A stretch of 64,000 nt of DNA from Akkermansia muciniphila (lineage in GTDB: Bacteria; Verrucomicrobiota; Verrucomicrobiia; Verrucomicrobiales; Akkermansiaceae): contig CAMCUY010000005.1 of the NCBI GenBank assembly GCA_945879075.1, positions 1 through 64,000 of the forward strand, written 5' to 3'. The notes below the pieces were generated by a model. The model did no database searches, was not told the DNA's origin, and was given only the letters and a program-made list of their open reading frames with translations. Position numbers and translations under genes: made by a program. This document shows, one piece after another, positions 8,347 to 16,321 of this stretch; the first letter of the stretch is position 1, and each line of letters opens with the position of its first letter.

Positions 8347-10443
8347 ATGAAGGACCTCAGCAAATACCGCAACATCGGCATTTTCGCCCACGTTGATGCG
8401 GGCAAAACGACCACCACCGAACGCATTCTCAAGCTCACCGGCAAGATTCACAAAATCGGCGAAGTGCACGATGGCGCATCCACCATGGATTTCATGGATC
8501 AGGAAGCCGAACGCGGAATCACCATCCAATCCGCCGCCACCACTTGCTTCTGGGCCGACCACCAATTTAACATCATCGACACCCCCGGCCACGTGGACTT
8601 CACCATCGAAGTTTACCGCTCGCTCAAGGTACTCGACGGCGGCGTCGGCGTGTTTTGCGGTTCCGGCGGCGTCGAACCTCAGTCGGAAACGAACTGGCGC
8701 TACGCCAATGATTCCGGCGTTTCCCGTGTCATTTACGTCAACAAGCTCGACCGCATCGGCGCAGATTTCTACCGCGTCGTCGCCCAGGTTAAAAAAATCC
8801 TCGGCGCGCAACCGCTCGTCATGGTTCTGCCAATCGGCACCGAATCCGAGTTCTCCGGCGTCGTCGATCTTCTCACCATGAAGGCCCATATCTGGGACGA
8901 ATCCGGCCAACCCGAAAATTTCACAATCGAGGAAATCCCCGCCGACATGGTGGACAAGGCGAAGGAATACCGCGCCCAACTCATCGAGACCGCCGTCGAA
9001 CAGGACGACGCGATTATGGAAGCCTACCTCGAAGGCACCGAGCCAACGATCGAGCAAGTCAAGAAGTGCATCCGCAAGGGCACCATCGACCTCGCATTCT
9101 TCCCGACCTACTGCGGTTCCTCCTTCAAAAACAAGGGCCTCCAGCTCGTGCTTGACGCCGTCGTCGATTACCTCCCTTCCCCGACCGACGTGAAGCCGCT
9201 TCCCGAAGTGGACGAAGAAGGCAATCCAACCGGCAAGTTCGCCGTCATCGATCCGACTGCTCCTTTCCGCGGTCTGGCGTTCAAAATCATGGACGACAAG
9301 TTCGGTGCGCTCACCTTCACCCGCATTTATTCGGGCACCATCAAGAAGGGCGACACCGTCCTCAACTCCTTCACCGGCAAGACCGAGCGCATCAGCCGCA
9401 TGGTCGAGATGCACGCCGACGACCGCAAGGAAATCGACTCCGCCCAAGCCGGTGACATCATCGCTATCGTCGGACTCAAGAACGTCCAGACCGGTCACAC
9501 CCTCTGCGACGAGAAAAACCCGGCCACTCTCGAGCCGATGGTTTTCCCGGATCCCGTCATCTCCATCGCCGTCGCGCCGAAGGACAAGGCCAACGCTGAA
9601 AAGCTCGCCAACGCCATCGGCAAGATGATCCAGGAAGATCCATCGTTCCGCGTCGAAACCGACGACGAAACCAACGAAATGATCCTCAAAGGGATGGGCG
9701 AGCTCCACCTCGATATCAAAATCGACATCCTCAAGCGCACCCACAAGGTCGAGGTCACCGTCGGCGCCCCGCAGGTCGCCTATCGCGAAACCATCACCAA
9801 GATGGTCAACGACAGTTACACTCACAAGAAGCAGTCCGGTGGTTCCGGTCAGTTCGCGAAAATCGATTACACCATCGAGCCAGGTGAAGTCGGCTCTGGG
9901 TTCATCTTCGAGTCCAAAGTCACCGGCGGCAGCATCCCGAAAGAGTTCATCCCCGCCGTTGAAAAAGGCTTCAAGACCTGCGTCAATAAAGGACCACTTG
10001 CGGGTTACCCCTGCTTGGACTTCAAAGTCGTGCTCAACGAAGGTGGTTTCCACGCAGTGGACTCCAGCAACATTGCCTTCGAAATCGCTGCCAAAGCCGC
10101 GTATCGCCAGACCATGGTCAAATGCGCCCCGCAGATCCTCGAACCCATGATGAAACTCGACGTCTTCGCCCCCGAAGAAAAAGTCGGTGACGTCATCGGC
10201 GACCTCAACCGCCGCCGTGGCATCATCCAAGGCCAAGAACCGACACCAGGCGGCATCCGCGTCAAAGCAGAAGCCCCGCTCAGTGCCATGTTCGGCTACA
10301 TCGGCGACCTCCGCACCATGACCTCCGGCCGTGGCCAGTTCTCCATGGAGTTCAGCCACTACGCCCCCTGCCCGAAAAACGTCTCCGACGACGTCATCGC
10401 CAAGTCCAAGGCCAAGGAAGAAGCCCTCCGCGCCGCGAAGTAA
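8347..10443 (+). CDS. fusA: Elongation factor G
   Basis: From the ATG at 8347 the protein is 698 residues, the normal EF-G length. The GTPase motifs are [15 protein letters not shown] (G1), DTPGHVDF (G3) and NKLDR (G4, where most main EF-Gs have NKMD). Domains II to V follow, with the domain IV loop and the C-terminal [15 protein letters not shown]. It catalyses ribosome translocation or recycling. The gene stands alone, not in a str operon with rpsL, rpsG and tuf, and has several features of the second (EF-G2/mitochondrial-like) group. It may therefore be one of two paralogues. A terminator follows directly. Confidence 0.9.
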   Translation: MKDLSKYRNIGIFAHVDAGKTTTTERILKLTGKIHKIGEVHDGASTMDFMDQEAERGITIQSAATTCFWADHQFNIIDTPGHVDFTIEVYRSLKVLDGGVGVFCGSGGVEPQSETNWRYANDSGVSRVIYVNKLDRIGADFYRVVAQVKKILGAQPLVMVLPIGTESEFSGVVDLLTMKAHIWDESGQPENFTIEEIPADMVDKAKEYRAQLIETAVEQDDAIMEAYLEGTEPTIEQVKKCIRKGTIDLAFFPTYCGSSFKNKGLQLVLDAVVDYLPSPTDVKPLPEVDEEGNPTGKFAVIDPTAPFRGLAFKIMDDKFGALTFTRIYSGTIKKGDTVLNSFTGKTERISRMVEMHADDRKEIDSAQAGDIIAIVGLKNVQTGHTLCDEKNPATLEPMVFPDPVISIAVAPKDKANAEKLANAIGKMIQEDPSFRVETDDETNEMILKGMGELHLDIKIDILKRTHKVEVTVGAPQVAYRETITKMVNDSYTHKKQSGGSGQFAKIDYTIEPGEVGSGFIFESKVTGGSIPKEFIPAVEKGFKTCVNKGPLAGYPCLDFKVVLNEGGFHAVDSSNIAFEIAAKAAYRQTMVKCAPQILEPMMKLDVFAPEEKVGDVIGDLNRRRGIIQGQEPTPGGIRVKAEAPLSAMFGYIGDLRTMTSGRGQFSMEFSHYAPCPKNVSDDVIAKSKAKEEALRAAK

Positions 10444-10466
10444 CGGCGATCACCGGTCGCCGCGAC
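10444..10466. repeat. Single arm of a REP-like repeat (CGGCGATCACCGGTCGCCG)
   Basis: The bases immediately after the fusA stop match the arms of the long palindrome at 39066-39126 over about 19 bases. The unit is itself a small hairpin (CGGCGA / TCGCCG around a 7-base centre). Finding it twice after gene ends suggests a dispersed intergenic palindrome family. Confidence 0.6.
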
Positions 10467-10476
10467 CCGTTTCATC

Positions 10477-10514
10477 AAACCCGCCGTCCCACCAGGGTCG
10501 GCGGGTCTTTTATT
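10477..10514 (+). terminator. Rho-independent terminator of fusA
   Basis: ACCCGCCG pairs with CGGCGGGT across a 12-base loop and is followed by CTTTTATTT. It lies about 35 bases after the fusA stop. Confidence 0.8.
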
Positions 10515-10556
10515 TCGCTAGAAAAGCACCGGAACCGTTTTAGCCAAAGCGGGGAG

Positions 10557-10802
10557 TCAACGCTTATCCGCATTCTTGCCGGATCGATCAACGGCCATTC
10601 GTAGTTCGATCGCGTGCCGGATCTCGTGAGACATCACCGCCAGCCAGGCCAGTAGCGCCAAAACCAGCGACCCGGCCACGATCCAGCCGGCGGTCACCGA
10701 GGCGCCTTCAGACCACGTCACCGCTAACGAAATCACGCCGATCCATAACGGGTAAGACGCGAGAAGAACGATCAACACTTTCGTTGGCTGGATAGCGGTC
10801 AT
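10557..10802 (-). CDS. Small two-helix membrane protein of unknown function
   Basis: An ATG at 10802 opens an 81-residue frame; an in-frame TTG one codon earlier is the ORF-track start. Two hydrophobic segments are clear, about residues 7-30 (VLIVLLASYPLWIGVISLAV) and 38-59 (WIVAGSLVLALLAWLAVM), followed by a charged tail. I do not recognise the family. It stands alone between fusA and ilvC on the opposite strand. The clean two-helix pattern makes a real gene likely, but coding is not certain. Confidence 0.5.
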   Translation of the reverse strand: MTAIQPTKVLIVLLASYPLWIGVISLAVTWSEGASVTAGWIVAGSLVLALLAWLAVMSHEIRHAIELRMAVDRSGKNADKR

Positions 10803-11040
10803 CAAGGATTATTGAATATCAATTCGCGTTCGCTTTGGCGAACACTGAAATCGCGCGTCATCGCGTAGTGTTCGGATGAGTCATGGCAACGGTCATCCAA
10901 GGCGCTTCGCCCGTGGCGCGGAGATCCGCCATTTTCCCTTGTTGTGGCTTGACCCGGACTTTTCATCCCGCCAGTGTGCCGCCCCGCCGCAGCCCCGATG
11001 GCCGCGGCGCGCTCTAATAGAACCAACCTAACGATCAGCC

Positions 11041-12087
11041 ATGGCCGCGAAGATCTACACCACCAAGGACGCCCCGATTGCTCCTCTCAAGAAGAAAACA
11101 CTCGCCGTGATCGGCTTCGGCTCGCAAGGCCACGCCCACGCGCTCAACCTCAAGGACAGCGGCCTCAAGGTCATCATCGGCCTCTATCCGAAGTCGAAGT
11201 CCCGCGAAGTCGCCAAGAAGCTTGGCTTCGAGGTCATGGACACCGCCGAGGCCGTCAAGGCTGCCGACGTGATCTTCGTCGCCACCCCGGACACCGTGAT
11301 TCCTTCCGTCTATAGCAAGGACATCGCGCCGCACCTCAAGAAGGGCAAGACCCTGCTTTTCTCGCACGGTTTCGCCGTTCACTTCAAGACCATCACCTGC
11401 CCCAAGGACGTTGACGTGATCCTCGTCGCGCCGAAAGGCCCGGGCCACACCGTCCGCTCGCAGTTCGTCGCCGGCAAAGGCGTTCCCGGCCTCATCGCCA
11501 TCCATCAGGACGTGTCCGGCAAGGCCAAGCAAACCGCGCTCGCTTGGGCCGGTGGTGTCGGCTGCGCCCGTGCCGGCGTGTTCGAAACCAACTTCCGCGA
11601 GGAAACCGTCACCGACCTCTTCGGCGAACAAGTCGTCCTTTGCGGCGGCACCACGGCACTGGTGAAAGCCGGTTTCGAAGTGCTCGTCGAGGCTGGCTAT
11701 CAGCCCGAGATGGCCTACTTCGAGTGCCTCCACGAACTCAAGCTCATCGTCGACCTCATGAACGAGCAAGGCATCGCCGGCATGCGTTTCTCGATCTCCG
11801 AGACCGCGGAATACGGCGACGTCACCGTCGGTCCGAAGATCATCGACGGCTCCGTCAAGAAGCGGATGGTCGCCCAGCTCAAGAACATCGAGAACGGCAA
11901 GTTCGCCAAGGAGTGGACCGCCGAATACGCGGCCGGCAATAAGAACTTCAACGCGATCCGCAAGTCCGAGGCGCAGCACCCGATCGAGAAAGTCGGCGAA
12001 AAGCTCCGCTCCACGATGAGCTGGATCAAGTCTTCCAAGATCAAGAAGGGCGCCAGCCAGGCGAGCTTCACTTCGTCCTCGAAGTAA
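11041..12087 (+). CDS. ilvC: Ketol-acid reductoisomerase (class I)
   Basis: The 348-residue enzyme has the NADPH Rossmann motif [19 protein letters not shown], the [11 protein letters not shown] and [17 protein letters not shown] segments, and the C-terminal knotted domain with [18 protein letters not shown] and [11 protein letters not shown]. These carry the two magnesium-binding acidic residues. It converts acetolactate to dihydroxyisovalerate in valine, leucine and isoleucine synthesis. The length fits the short class I form. No ilvB/ilvH neighbours are present, so it is a single-gene unit with its own terminator. Confidence 0.95.
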   Translation: MAAKIYTTKDAPIAPLKKKTLAVIGFGSQGHAHALNLKDSGLKVIIGLYPKSKSREVAKKLGFEVMDTAEAVKAADVIFVATPDTVIPSVYSKDIAPHLKKGKTLLFSHGFAVHFKTITCPKDVDVILVAPKGPGHTVRSQFVAGKGVPGLIAIHQDVSGKAKQTALAWAGGVGCARAGVFETNFREETVTDLFGEQVVLCGGTTALVKAGFEVLVEAGYQPEMAYFECLHELKLIVDLMNEQGIAGMRFSISETAEYGDVTVGPKIIDGSVKKRMVAQLKNIENGKFAKEWTAEYAAGNKNFNAIRKSEAQHPIEKVGEKLRSTMSWIKSSKIKKGASQASFTSSSK

Positions 12088-12104
12088 TCCGCGACCCCGA
12101 TTTG

Positions 12105-12142
12105 AAAACGCCCGTCGCCCGCAAGGGAGGCGGGCGTTTTTT
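12105..12142 (+). terminator. Rho-independent terminator of ilvC
   Basis: AACGCCCG pairs with CGGGCGTT and is followed by TTTTAT. It lies about 20 bases downstream of the ilvC stop. Confidence 0.85.
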
Positions 12143-12286
12143 ATGTCGCTTGAATCACGGCAACTCCGCGAGTGCGGCTTGCGCGCTGATGGCGGAGTTC
12201 CAGCCCGCGTCCCCACCCCGCGCAGGTATGGGGTTGCAATCGCGGGAAATCTGTCCTAACTCCACCTCTTCAACGCCTCCATTCTC

Positions 12287-12928
12287 ATGATCCCGCTCCG
12301 AATCATCGCCCGGTTTGTCACTGTCGCCGCCACGCTTTGGCTGGCGAGTTGCGCCAACCAGAAGCCGGCCATCACTTACGCCAAAGACGGCAAGCCGGTG
12401 AATCCCTATCCGGCCGGCACCTATGATCATTTCAAGGCCGAGCCCACCTATCCGAAAACCTACTCGGTCTGGAAAAACGAGGAACTGCTCTCGCGCACGG
12501 ATGCCGAGAACTCGTCGATCGTCATCAGCCTCGCCAAGCAGCGCGGCTTCCTCATGAACGGCGAGGAGGTGGTCTTGGACTACCCGATTTGCTCCGGCAT
12601 CCCGAGTCGGCCGACTCCTCCAGGGACTTTCTACATCCTCGAAAAAGTCGTGGATAAAAGATCCAACAAGTATGGCAAAATCTACGACGTCGCCGGCGAA
12701 ATCGTGAACGGCGACGCCGATTCCACGCTCGACGCGATTCCCGAAGGCGGGAAATTCGAAGGCGCCTCGATGCGTTACTGGATGCGGCTGACCAATGACG
12801 GCGTCGGCCACCACATCGGGCCGGTCAAGCGCCGCCCTGCCTCCCACGCCTGCATCCGCGGGCCGAGCGCCACGATGCCGGTCGTCTATTCGAAGGTCAA
12901 ACCGGGCACCCGCGTCATCGTCGAGTGA
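12287..12928 (+). CDS. Lipoprotein L,D-transpeptidase (YkuD domain)
   Basis: The 213-residue protein starts with a lipoprotein signal (MIPLRIIARFVTVAATLWLASC) whose lipobox LASC puts the lipidated cysteine near residue 22. The rest is a YkuD domain with IVISLAKQRGFLMNGEEVV, PTPPGTFYILEK and the catalytic block HACIRGP, in which the cysteine is the expected nucleophile. Such enzymes make 3-3 crosslinks in peptidoglycan or attach proteins to it. The motif is a variant of the usual SHGCIR form. The gene is followed by a hairpin shared with the convergent cytochrome b562-like gene. Confidence 0.85.
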   Translation: MIPLRIIARFVTVAATLWLASCANQKPAITYAKDGKPVNPYPAGTYDHFKAEPTYPKTYSVWKNEELLSRTDAENSSIVISLAKQRGFLMNGEEVVLDYPICSGIPSRPTPPGTFYILEKVVDKRSNKYGKIYDVAGEIVNGDADSTLDAIPEGGKFEGASMRYWMRLTNDGVGHHIGPVKRRPASHACIRGPSATMPVVYSKVKPGTRVIVE

Positions 12929-12956
12929 CCGCGGATCGATCGCGTTTCCTCTCACC

Positions 12957-12992
12957 AAAAAGGCCCGGACGCTTTCGCATCCGGGCCTTTTG
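12957..12992. terminator. Bidirectional terminator between convergent genes
   Basis: AAAAGGCCCGGA pairs with TCCGGGCCTTTT around a 10-base loop, giving a stem with A- and T-runs on both sides. It sits between the L,D-transpeptidase gene and the convergent cytochrome b562-like gene and can serve both. Confidence 0.88.
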
Positions 12993-13004
12993 CTAGAAAA
13001 CTCA

Positions 13005-13424
13005 TTACTCCTCTTCTTCCATGAACTTGTCGTGGCCCGCCTTTTTCATCTCCTTGATCGCGGCGACGATCTTCTCGACCTCGTCCATTTTCCCGTTCAG
13101 GAAGGCTTCCTCCACCTCGCAAAAAGTCACGAACAGCTTGCCAAGCATCTTTCGGTATTCGAGCAGCGCCTTCACTTTCGCCGGGCCCTCCGGCATCGCC
13201 TTGAGCATTTCCGGGGTTTCCAACGCGCTCTTCAGCGCCGCCTGCTGGGCCTCGCGGGCTTGAGCGGCGCCCTTCACCGGATCGGTCTCGCGACGGAAGC
13301 CTTTGTAGGCGTCGTTCATGGATTCCATTTGCTTGGCTAGCGGCGACTCTTCTTTCTCCGCGGCACCCGCAGGCATCAGCATCAGACCCGCCGCGCAGCT
13401 CCATAGAAACAGTTGTTTTTTCAT
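13005..13424 (-). CDS. Cytochrome b562-like periplasmic protein
   Basis: I start at the ATG at 13424 (MKKQLFLWSCAAGLMLMPAGAA), which gives a 139-residue protein with a signal peptide. The ORF-track start adds an 87-residue extension overlapping pbpC. The mature part is an all-helical, lysine/glutamate-rich domain. LAKQMESMNDAYKGFRRE near its start and MKKAGHDKFMEEE at the end match where cytochrome b562 carries its haem-ligating methionine and histidine. It may be a soluble electron carrier or a haem-free relative of the family. It is divergent from pbpC and convergent with the L,D-transpeptidase gene. Confidence 0.7.
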   Translation of the reverse strand: MKKQLFLWSCAAGLMLMPAGAAEKEESPLAKQMESMNDAYKGFRRETDPVKGAAQAREAQQAALKSALETPEMLKAMPEGPAKVKALLEYRKMLGKLFVTFCEVEEAFLNGKMDEVEKIVAAIKEMKKAGHDKFMEEEE

Positions 13425-13499
13425 GTGCTGCGGATACGAGCGAAATTCAGCCGCCTTTCCAACCGTAAATTTTTCGTTTATTTTCCCCGCTTCTCCGGC

Positions 13500-15767
13500 A
13501 TGGTGGCGCGCTTGAAATCGAAATCCAAATGGCAGCGGCGGATCATCCGCACTGCTGGTGCGGCCGTGCCGGTCCTGCTCGGCTGGTTCGCGCTGCCATT
13601 CGCCGTTCCGCTGCCCGAAGGCCTGCTCGAAAATCCCGCCGCCTCGCCGCAGCTGCTCGACCGCCATGGCGCGCCGATCTTGCACCTCACGCTGTCGGAT
13701 TCATCGCGCGCCACGCCGGTCGCGCTGGAGGAAATTCCCGCCGATCTCGTCGCCTGCACGATCGCCGCGGAGGACAAGCGGTTTTACCGGCACGGCGGGA
13801 TCGACGCGCTCGCCACGCTGCGGGCGGGCCGTGATTTCCTCGCCCAGCGGCGGGTGGTTTCCGGCGCGTCCACCATCACCCAGCAGCTGGTGAAAATCTC
13901 TGCGCCGCCCACGAAACGCAGTCCGTTCACTAAACTCTACGAAGCTCTCGCCGCCCGCCGTCTGGAAATGACTTGGTCGAAAGACCAGATTCTCAGCGCC
14001 TACCTGAACCGCCTCGACTACGGAAATCTCCGCACCGGCGCCGCCGTAGCCGCGCGGTTTTATTTCCAAAAACCCCTCGCCGACCTCTCGCTCGCCGAGT
14101 GCGCCCTGCTTGCAGGGCTCCCGCAAGCCCCGTCGCGGCTCAATCCCGTCCGCCATCCGCAGCGCGCGCTGGTCCGGCGCAACACCGTCCTCTCGCGCCT
14201 TGCCGCCGCGGGAAATCAAGGCGCTAGCCGCATCGCCGCCGCCCTCGCCGAGCCGCTCACCCTCCGCCCGCTCGCCGAATCCCAGCCCGCCCCGTGGCTC
14301 GCCGCCCAATCCAAAATTTCAAATCCTAAATCTCCAATCCGCACCACCCTCGACCTTCCGCTCCAGCGCGACCTCGAAGCCATCGTCCGCGAGGAAACCG
14401 CCAAACTCCGCGAGGCGAACCTCCGCCACGCCGCCGTCGTCGTCATCCACAACCCGACCGGGGAAATCCTCGCCCTCGTTTCCTCCGCCGACTGGACCGA
14501 CCCGCGCGGCGGCCAGCTCAACGGCGCGCTCGCCCCGCGTTCGCCCGGGTCCACGCTCAAGCCCTTCACCTACCTGCTCGCCATCGAGCGCGATCACCGC
14601 ATTCCCGCCTCGATCCTCGCCGACATTCCCAGCCCGTTCCGCACCCCGCATGGCCTCGACCTGCCGGAAAACTACGACCGCAACTACCGCGGCCCGGTCA
14701 CCCTCCGCACCGCGCTCGCCTGCTCGCTCAACGTCCCCGCCCTCCGCGAGCTCAATTCCATTGGCGGCCCGCAGCCGCTCCAGCAGCTTCTCGAAAACCT
14801 CGGAATCGCCACCCTCGGCGGCGATTCCTCCATCCACGGCCTCGGCCTCACGCTCGGCAACGCCCCCGTCCGCCTGCTCGAACTCACCAACGCCTACGCC
14901 ACCCTCGCCCGCCAAGGCCGCCACTTCCCGCCCGTCCTCTTCGCTTCAACGTCCAATGTTGGAAGTTCGATGTTCGACGTTCGCAGCGCCTATCTCATCA
15001 CCGACATCCTCGCCGACACCGCCGCCCGCGCCCCGTCGTTTCCGCCCGGCGGCCCGCTGGATCTTCCCTTCCAGTGCGCCGTGAAAACCGGCACATCTTC
15101 CGATTTCCACGACAACTGGTGCATCGGCTTCACCCCCGAATTCACCGTCGGCGTGTGGGCGGGAAATTTCGAGCAGCAGCCGATGAAGGGTCTTTCCGGG
15201 ATCGCCGGAGCCGGCCCTATTTTCAACCGCGCCATGCTCCGCCTCCACCGCGATGTCCAGCCCACTTGGTTTACCCGCCCCGTCGGATTGGTGGAAATCA
15301 CCATCGACCCGCGAACCGGCAAACGCGTCCCCGCCGATGCTGAGAACGCCCGCCGCGATCTTGTCCCGGCCGACCAGGTTCCACCCGCCGCCACTCCCGC
15401 CGACTACGACGCCAACGGCCGCGCCCTGCTCGATTCCAGCTACGCCGAGTGGTTCGCCAGCCACCATAATTTCCGCCGCAACGAGCTCGTGTTAGGCGCC
15501 GCCCTAACCCAGGAAAAACTCCGCATCATCAGTCCGGCCGACAACGCCACCTTCCTCCTCGACCCGGAAATCCCCTCCGGCTCCGCCAAGCTCCGCCCCG
15601 TCACCAACCTCCCCGGCACCGCCCGCTGGGAATCCGCCACCCTCCGCATCGAGCCCGCCAGACCCGAGCCGATCATCCATCTCACCCCCGGCACCCACAC
15701 ACTCACCGCGACCGATCCCGCCACCGGCGTCGTCCACAACCTCACGCTGCGGGTGAAGTCGCTTTGA
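13500..15767 (+). CDS. pbpC: Penicillin-binding protein 1C, bifunctional peptidoglycan synthase
   Basis: The ATG at 13500 gives 755 residues, close to E. coli PBP1C (770). After one membrane anchor comes the GT51 transglycosylase (TIAAEDKRFYRHGGID with the catalytic glutamate, and STITQQLVK). The transpeptidase domain has SPGSTLKPF (SxxK serine), SLN and KTGTS. The C-terminal 90 residues form the BiPBP_C domain typical of PBP1C. Two short segments, SKISNPKSPI between the two catalytic domains and STSNVGSSMFDVRS within the transpeptidase, are encoded by AT-rich repeat sequences unlike the rest of the gene. Both are in frame, so the enzyme may still be active. Confidence 0.9.
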   Translation: MVARLKSKSKWQRRIIRTAGAAVPVLLGWFALPFAVPLPEGLLENPAASPQLLDRHGAPILHLTLSDSSRATPVALEEIPADLVACTIAAEDKRFYRHGGIDALATLRAGRDFLAQRRVVSGASTITQQLVKISAPPTKRSPFTKLYEALAARRLEMTWSKDQILSAYLNRLDYGNLRTGAAVAARFYFQKPLADLSLAECALLAGLPQAPSRLNPVRHPQRALVRRNTVLSRLAAAGNQGASRIAAALAEPLTLRPLAESQPAPWLAAQSKISNPKSPIRTTLDLPLQRDLEAIVREETAKLREANLRHAAVVVIHNPTGEILALVSSADWTDPRGGQLNGALAPRSPGSTLKPFTYLLAIERDHRIPASILADIPSPFRTPHGLDLPENYDRNYRGPVTLRTALACSLNVPALRELNSIGGPQPLQQLLENLGIATLGGDSSIHGLGLTLGNAPVRLLELTNAYATLARQGRHFPPVLFASTSNVGSSMFDVRSAYLITDILADTAARAPSFPPGGPLDLPFQCAVKTGTSSDFHDNWCIGFTPEFTVGVWAGNFEQQPMKGLSGIAGAGPIFNRAMLRLHRDVQPTWFTRPVGLVEITIDPRTGKRVPADAENARRDLVPADQVPPAATPADYDANGRALLDSSYAEWFASHHNFRRNELVLGAALTQEKLRIISPADNATFLLDPEIPSGSAKLRPVTNLPGTARWESATLRIEPARPEPIIHLTPGTHTLTATDPATGVVHNLTLRVKSL
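14311..14340. repeat. AT-rich short repeat inside pbpC (AAATTTCAAATCCTAAATC type)
   Basis: This stretch of about 30 bases is far richer in A and T than the surrounding gene and belongs to the same kind of TTTGAAATCTGAAA sequence found at 33148-33190. It encodes SKISNPKSPI in the linker between the transglycosylase and transpeptidase domains. Confidence 0.55.
14946..14984. repeat. GTTCGATGTTCGA-type repeat inside pbpC
   Basis: The segment AATGTTGGAAGTTCGATGTT and its continuation consist of degenerate copies of a short GTTCGA/GTTGGA unit, out of keeping with the GC-rich flanks. It encodes a serine-rich insertion in the transpeptidase domain, in frame. Confidence 0.5.
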
Positions 15768-15987
15768 TAAAAAGGCCTTATCCGCCAAATGTGTGGGTGG
15801 TGACATCCAACGCGGAAAACTGTTGTTGTACGATCAGTCGCCTCTGGCAGGCTCCAGTTGCAAAGACAAAAATCTTACCCCCAACTTGCGCGCGTTTCCG
15901 GCGGGAAATGGTTCTTGACGCATGGCCCGTGGGTTTCTGTTCTCTTGCCTTTCGTTTGCCGATCCAATCCTGCCGCCATTTTACCCG

Positions 15988-16308
15988 ATGTCTCAAACCC
16001 CGCCCGAAGAAACCGATTTCATCCACAGTGAGGAATTTCTCCACGGTTTGATGAAGCACCAGCTCAAACTCTCCATCTCGTGTGCCGCGGCGTTTCTGCT
16101 GCTGTTGTTCGGAATGCCGCTGCTCAACTACTTCGCGCCGGAACTCATGGCGCGCCGTGTCGGCGGCTTCACCGTGAGCTGGCTGGTGCTGGGCGTGCTG
16201 TTCTTTCCCTACGTCTGGATCATCGCCCGCATCTTCATCACCCGCTCGATGGCCTTGGAAGACGCCGAGGTCCGCAACGCGGCCGAAGGCAACAAGCGTA
16301 AATCCTAA
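15988..16308 (+). CDS. DUF485 membrane protein, partner of the solute symporter
   Basis: Starting at the ATG at 15988 (MSQTPPEE), the 106-residue protein has two membrane helices (about residues 34-55 and 68-92) and ends in a charged tail. Size, topology and the FLHGLMKHQLKLSISCA opening fit DUF485 (YjcH-like). These proteins are regularly encoded just before ActP-type sodium/acetate symporters, as here, with 13 bases between the genes. Its job in the transport unit is not established. Confidence 0.8.
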   Translation: MSQTPPEETDFIHSEEFLHGLMKHQLKLSISCAAAFLLLLFGMPLLNYFAPELMARRVGGFTVSWLVLGVLFFPYVWIIARIFITRSMALEDAEVRNAAEGNKRKS

Positions 16309-16321
16309 CATTTTTTGACCC

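Noticed and set aside
8338-10359. 673-residue minus-strand ORF
   Set aside because: It is antisense to fusA and merely reflects codon bias; the plus frame has full EF-G motifs.
10802-11026. 74-residue minus-strand ORF between fusA and ilvC
   Set aside because: Its content is low-complexity and basic with no domain, and it overlaps the small membrane gene's start; probably the ilvC upstream region.
15915-15943. TTGACG...TGTTCT as a promoter for the DUF485/ActP operon
   Set aside because: The -10 element is too weak to support a call.
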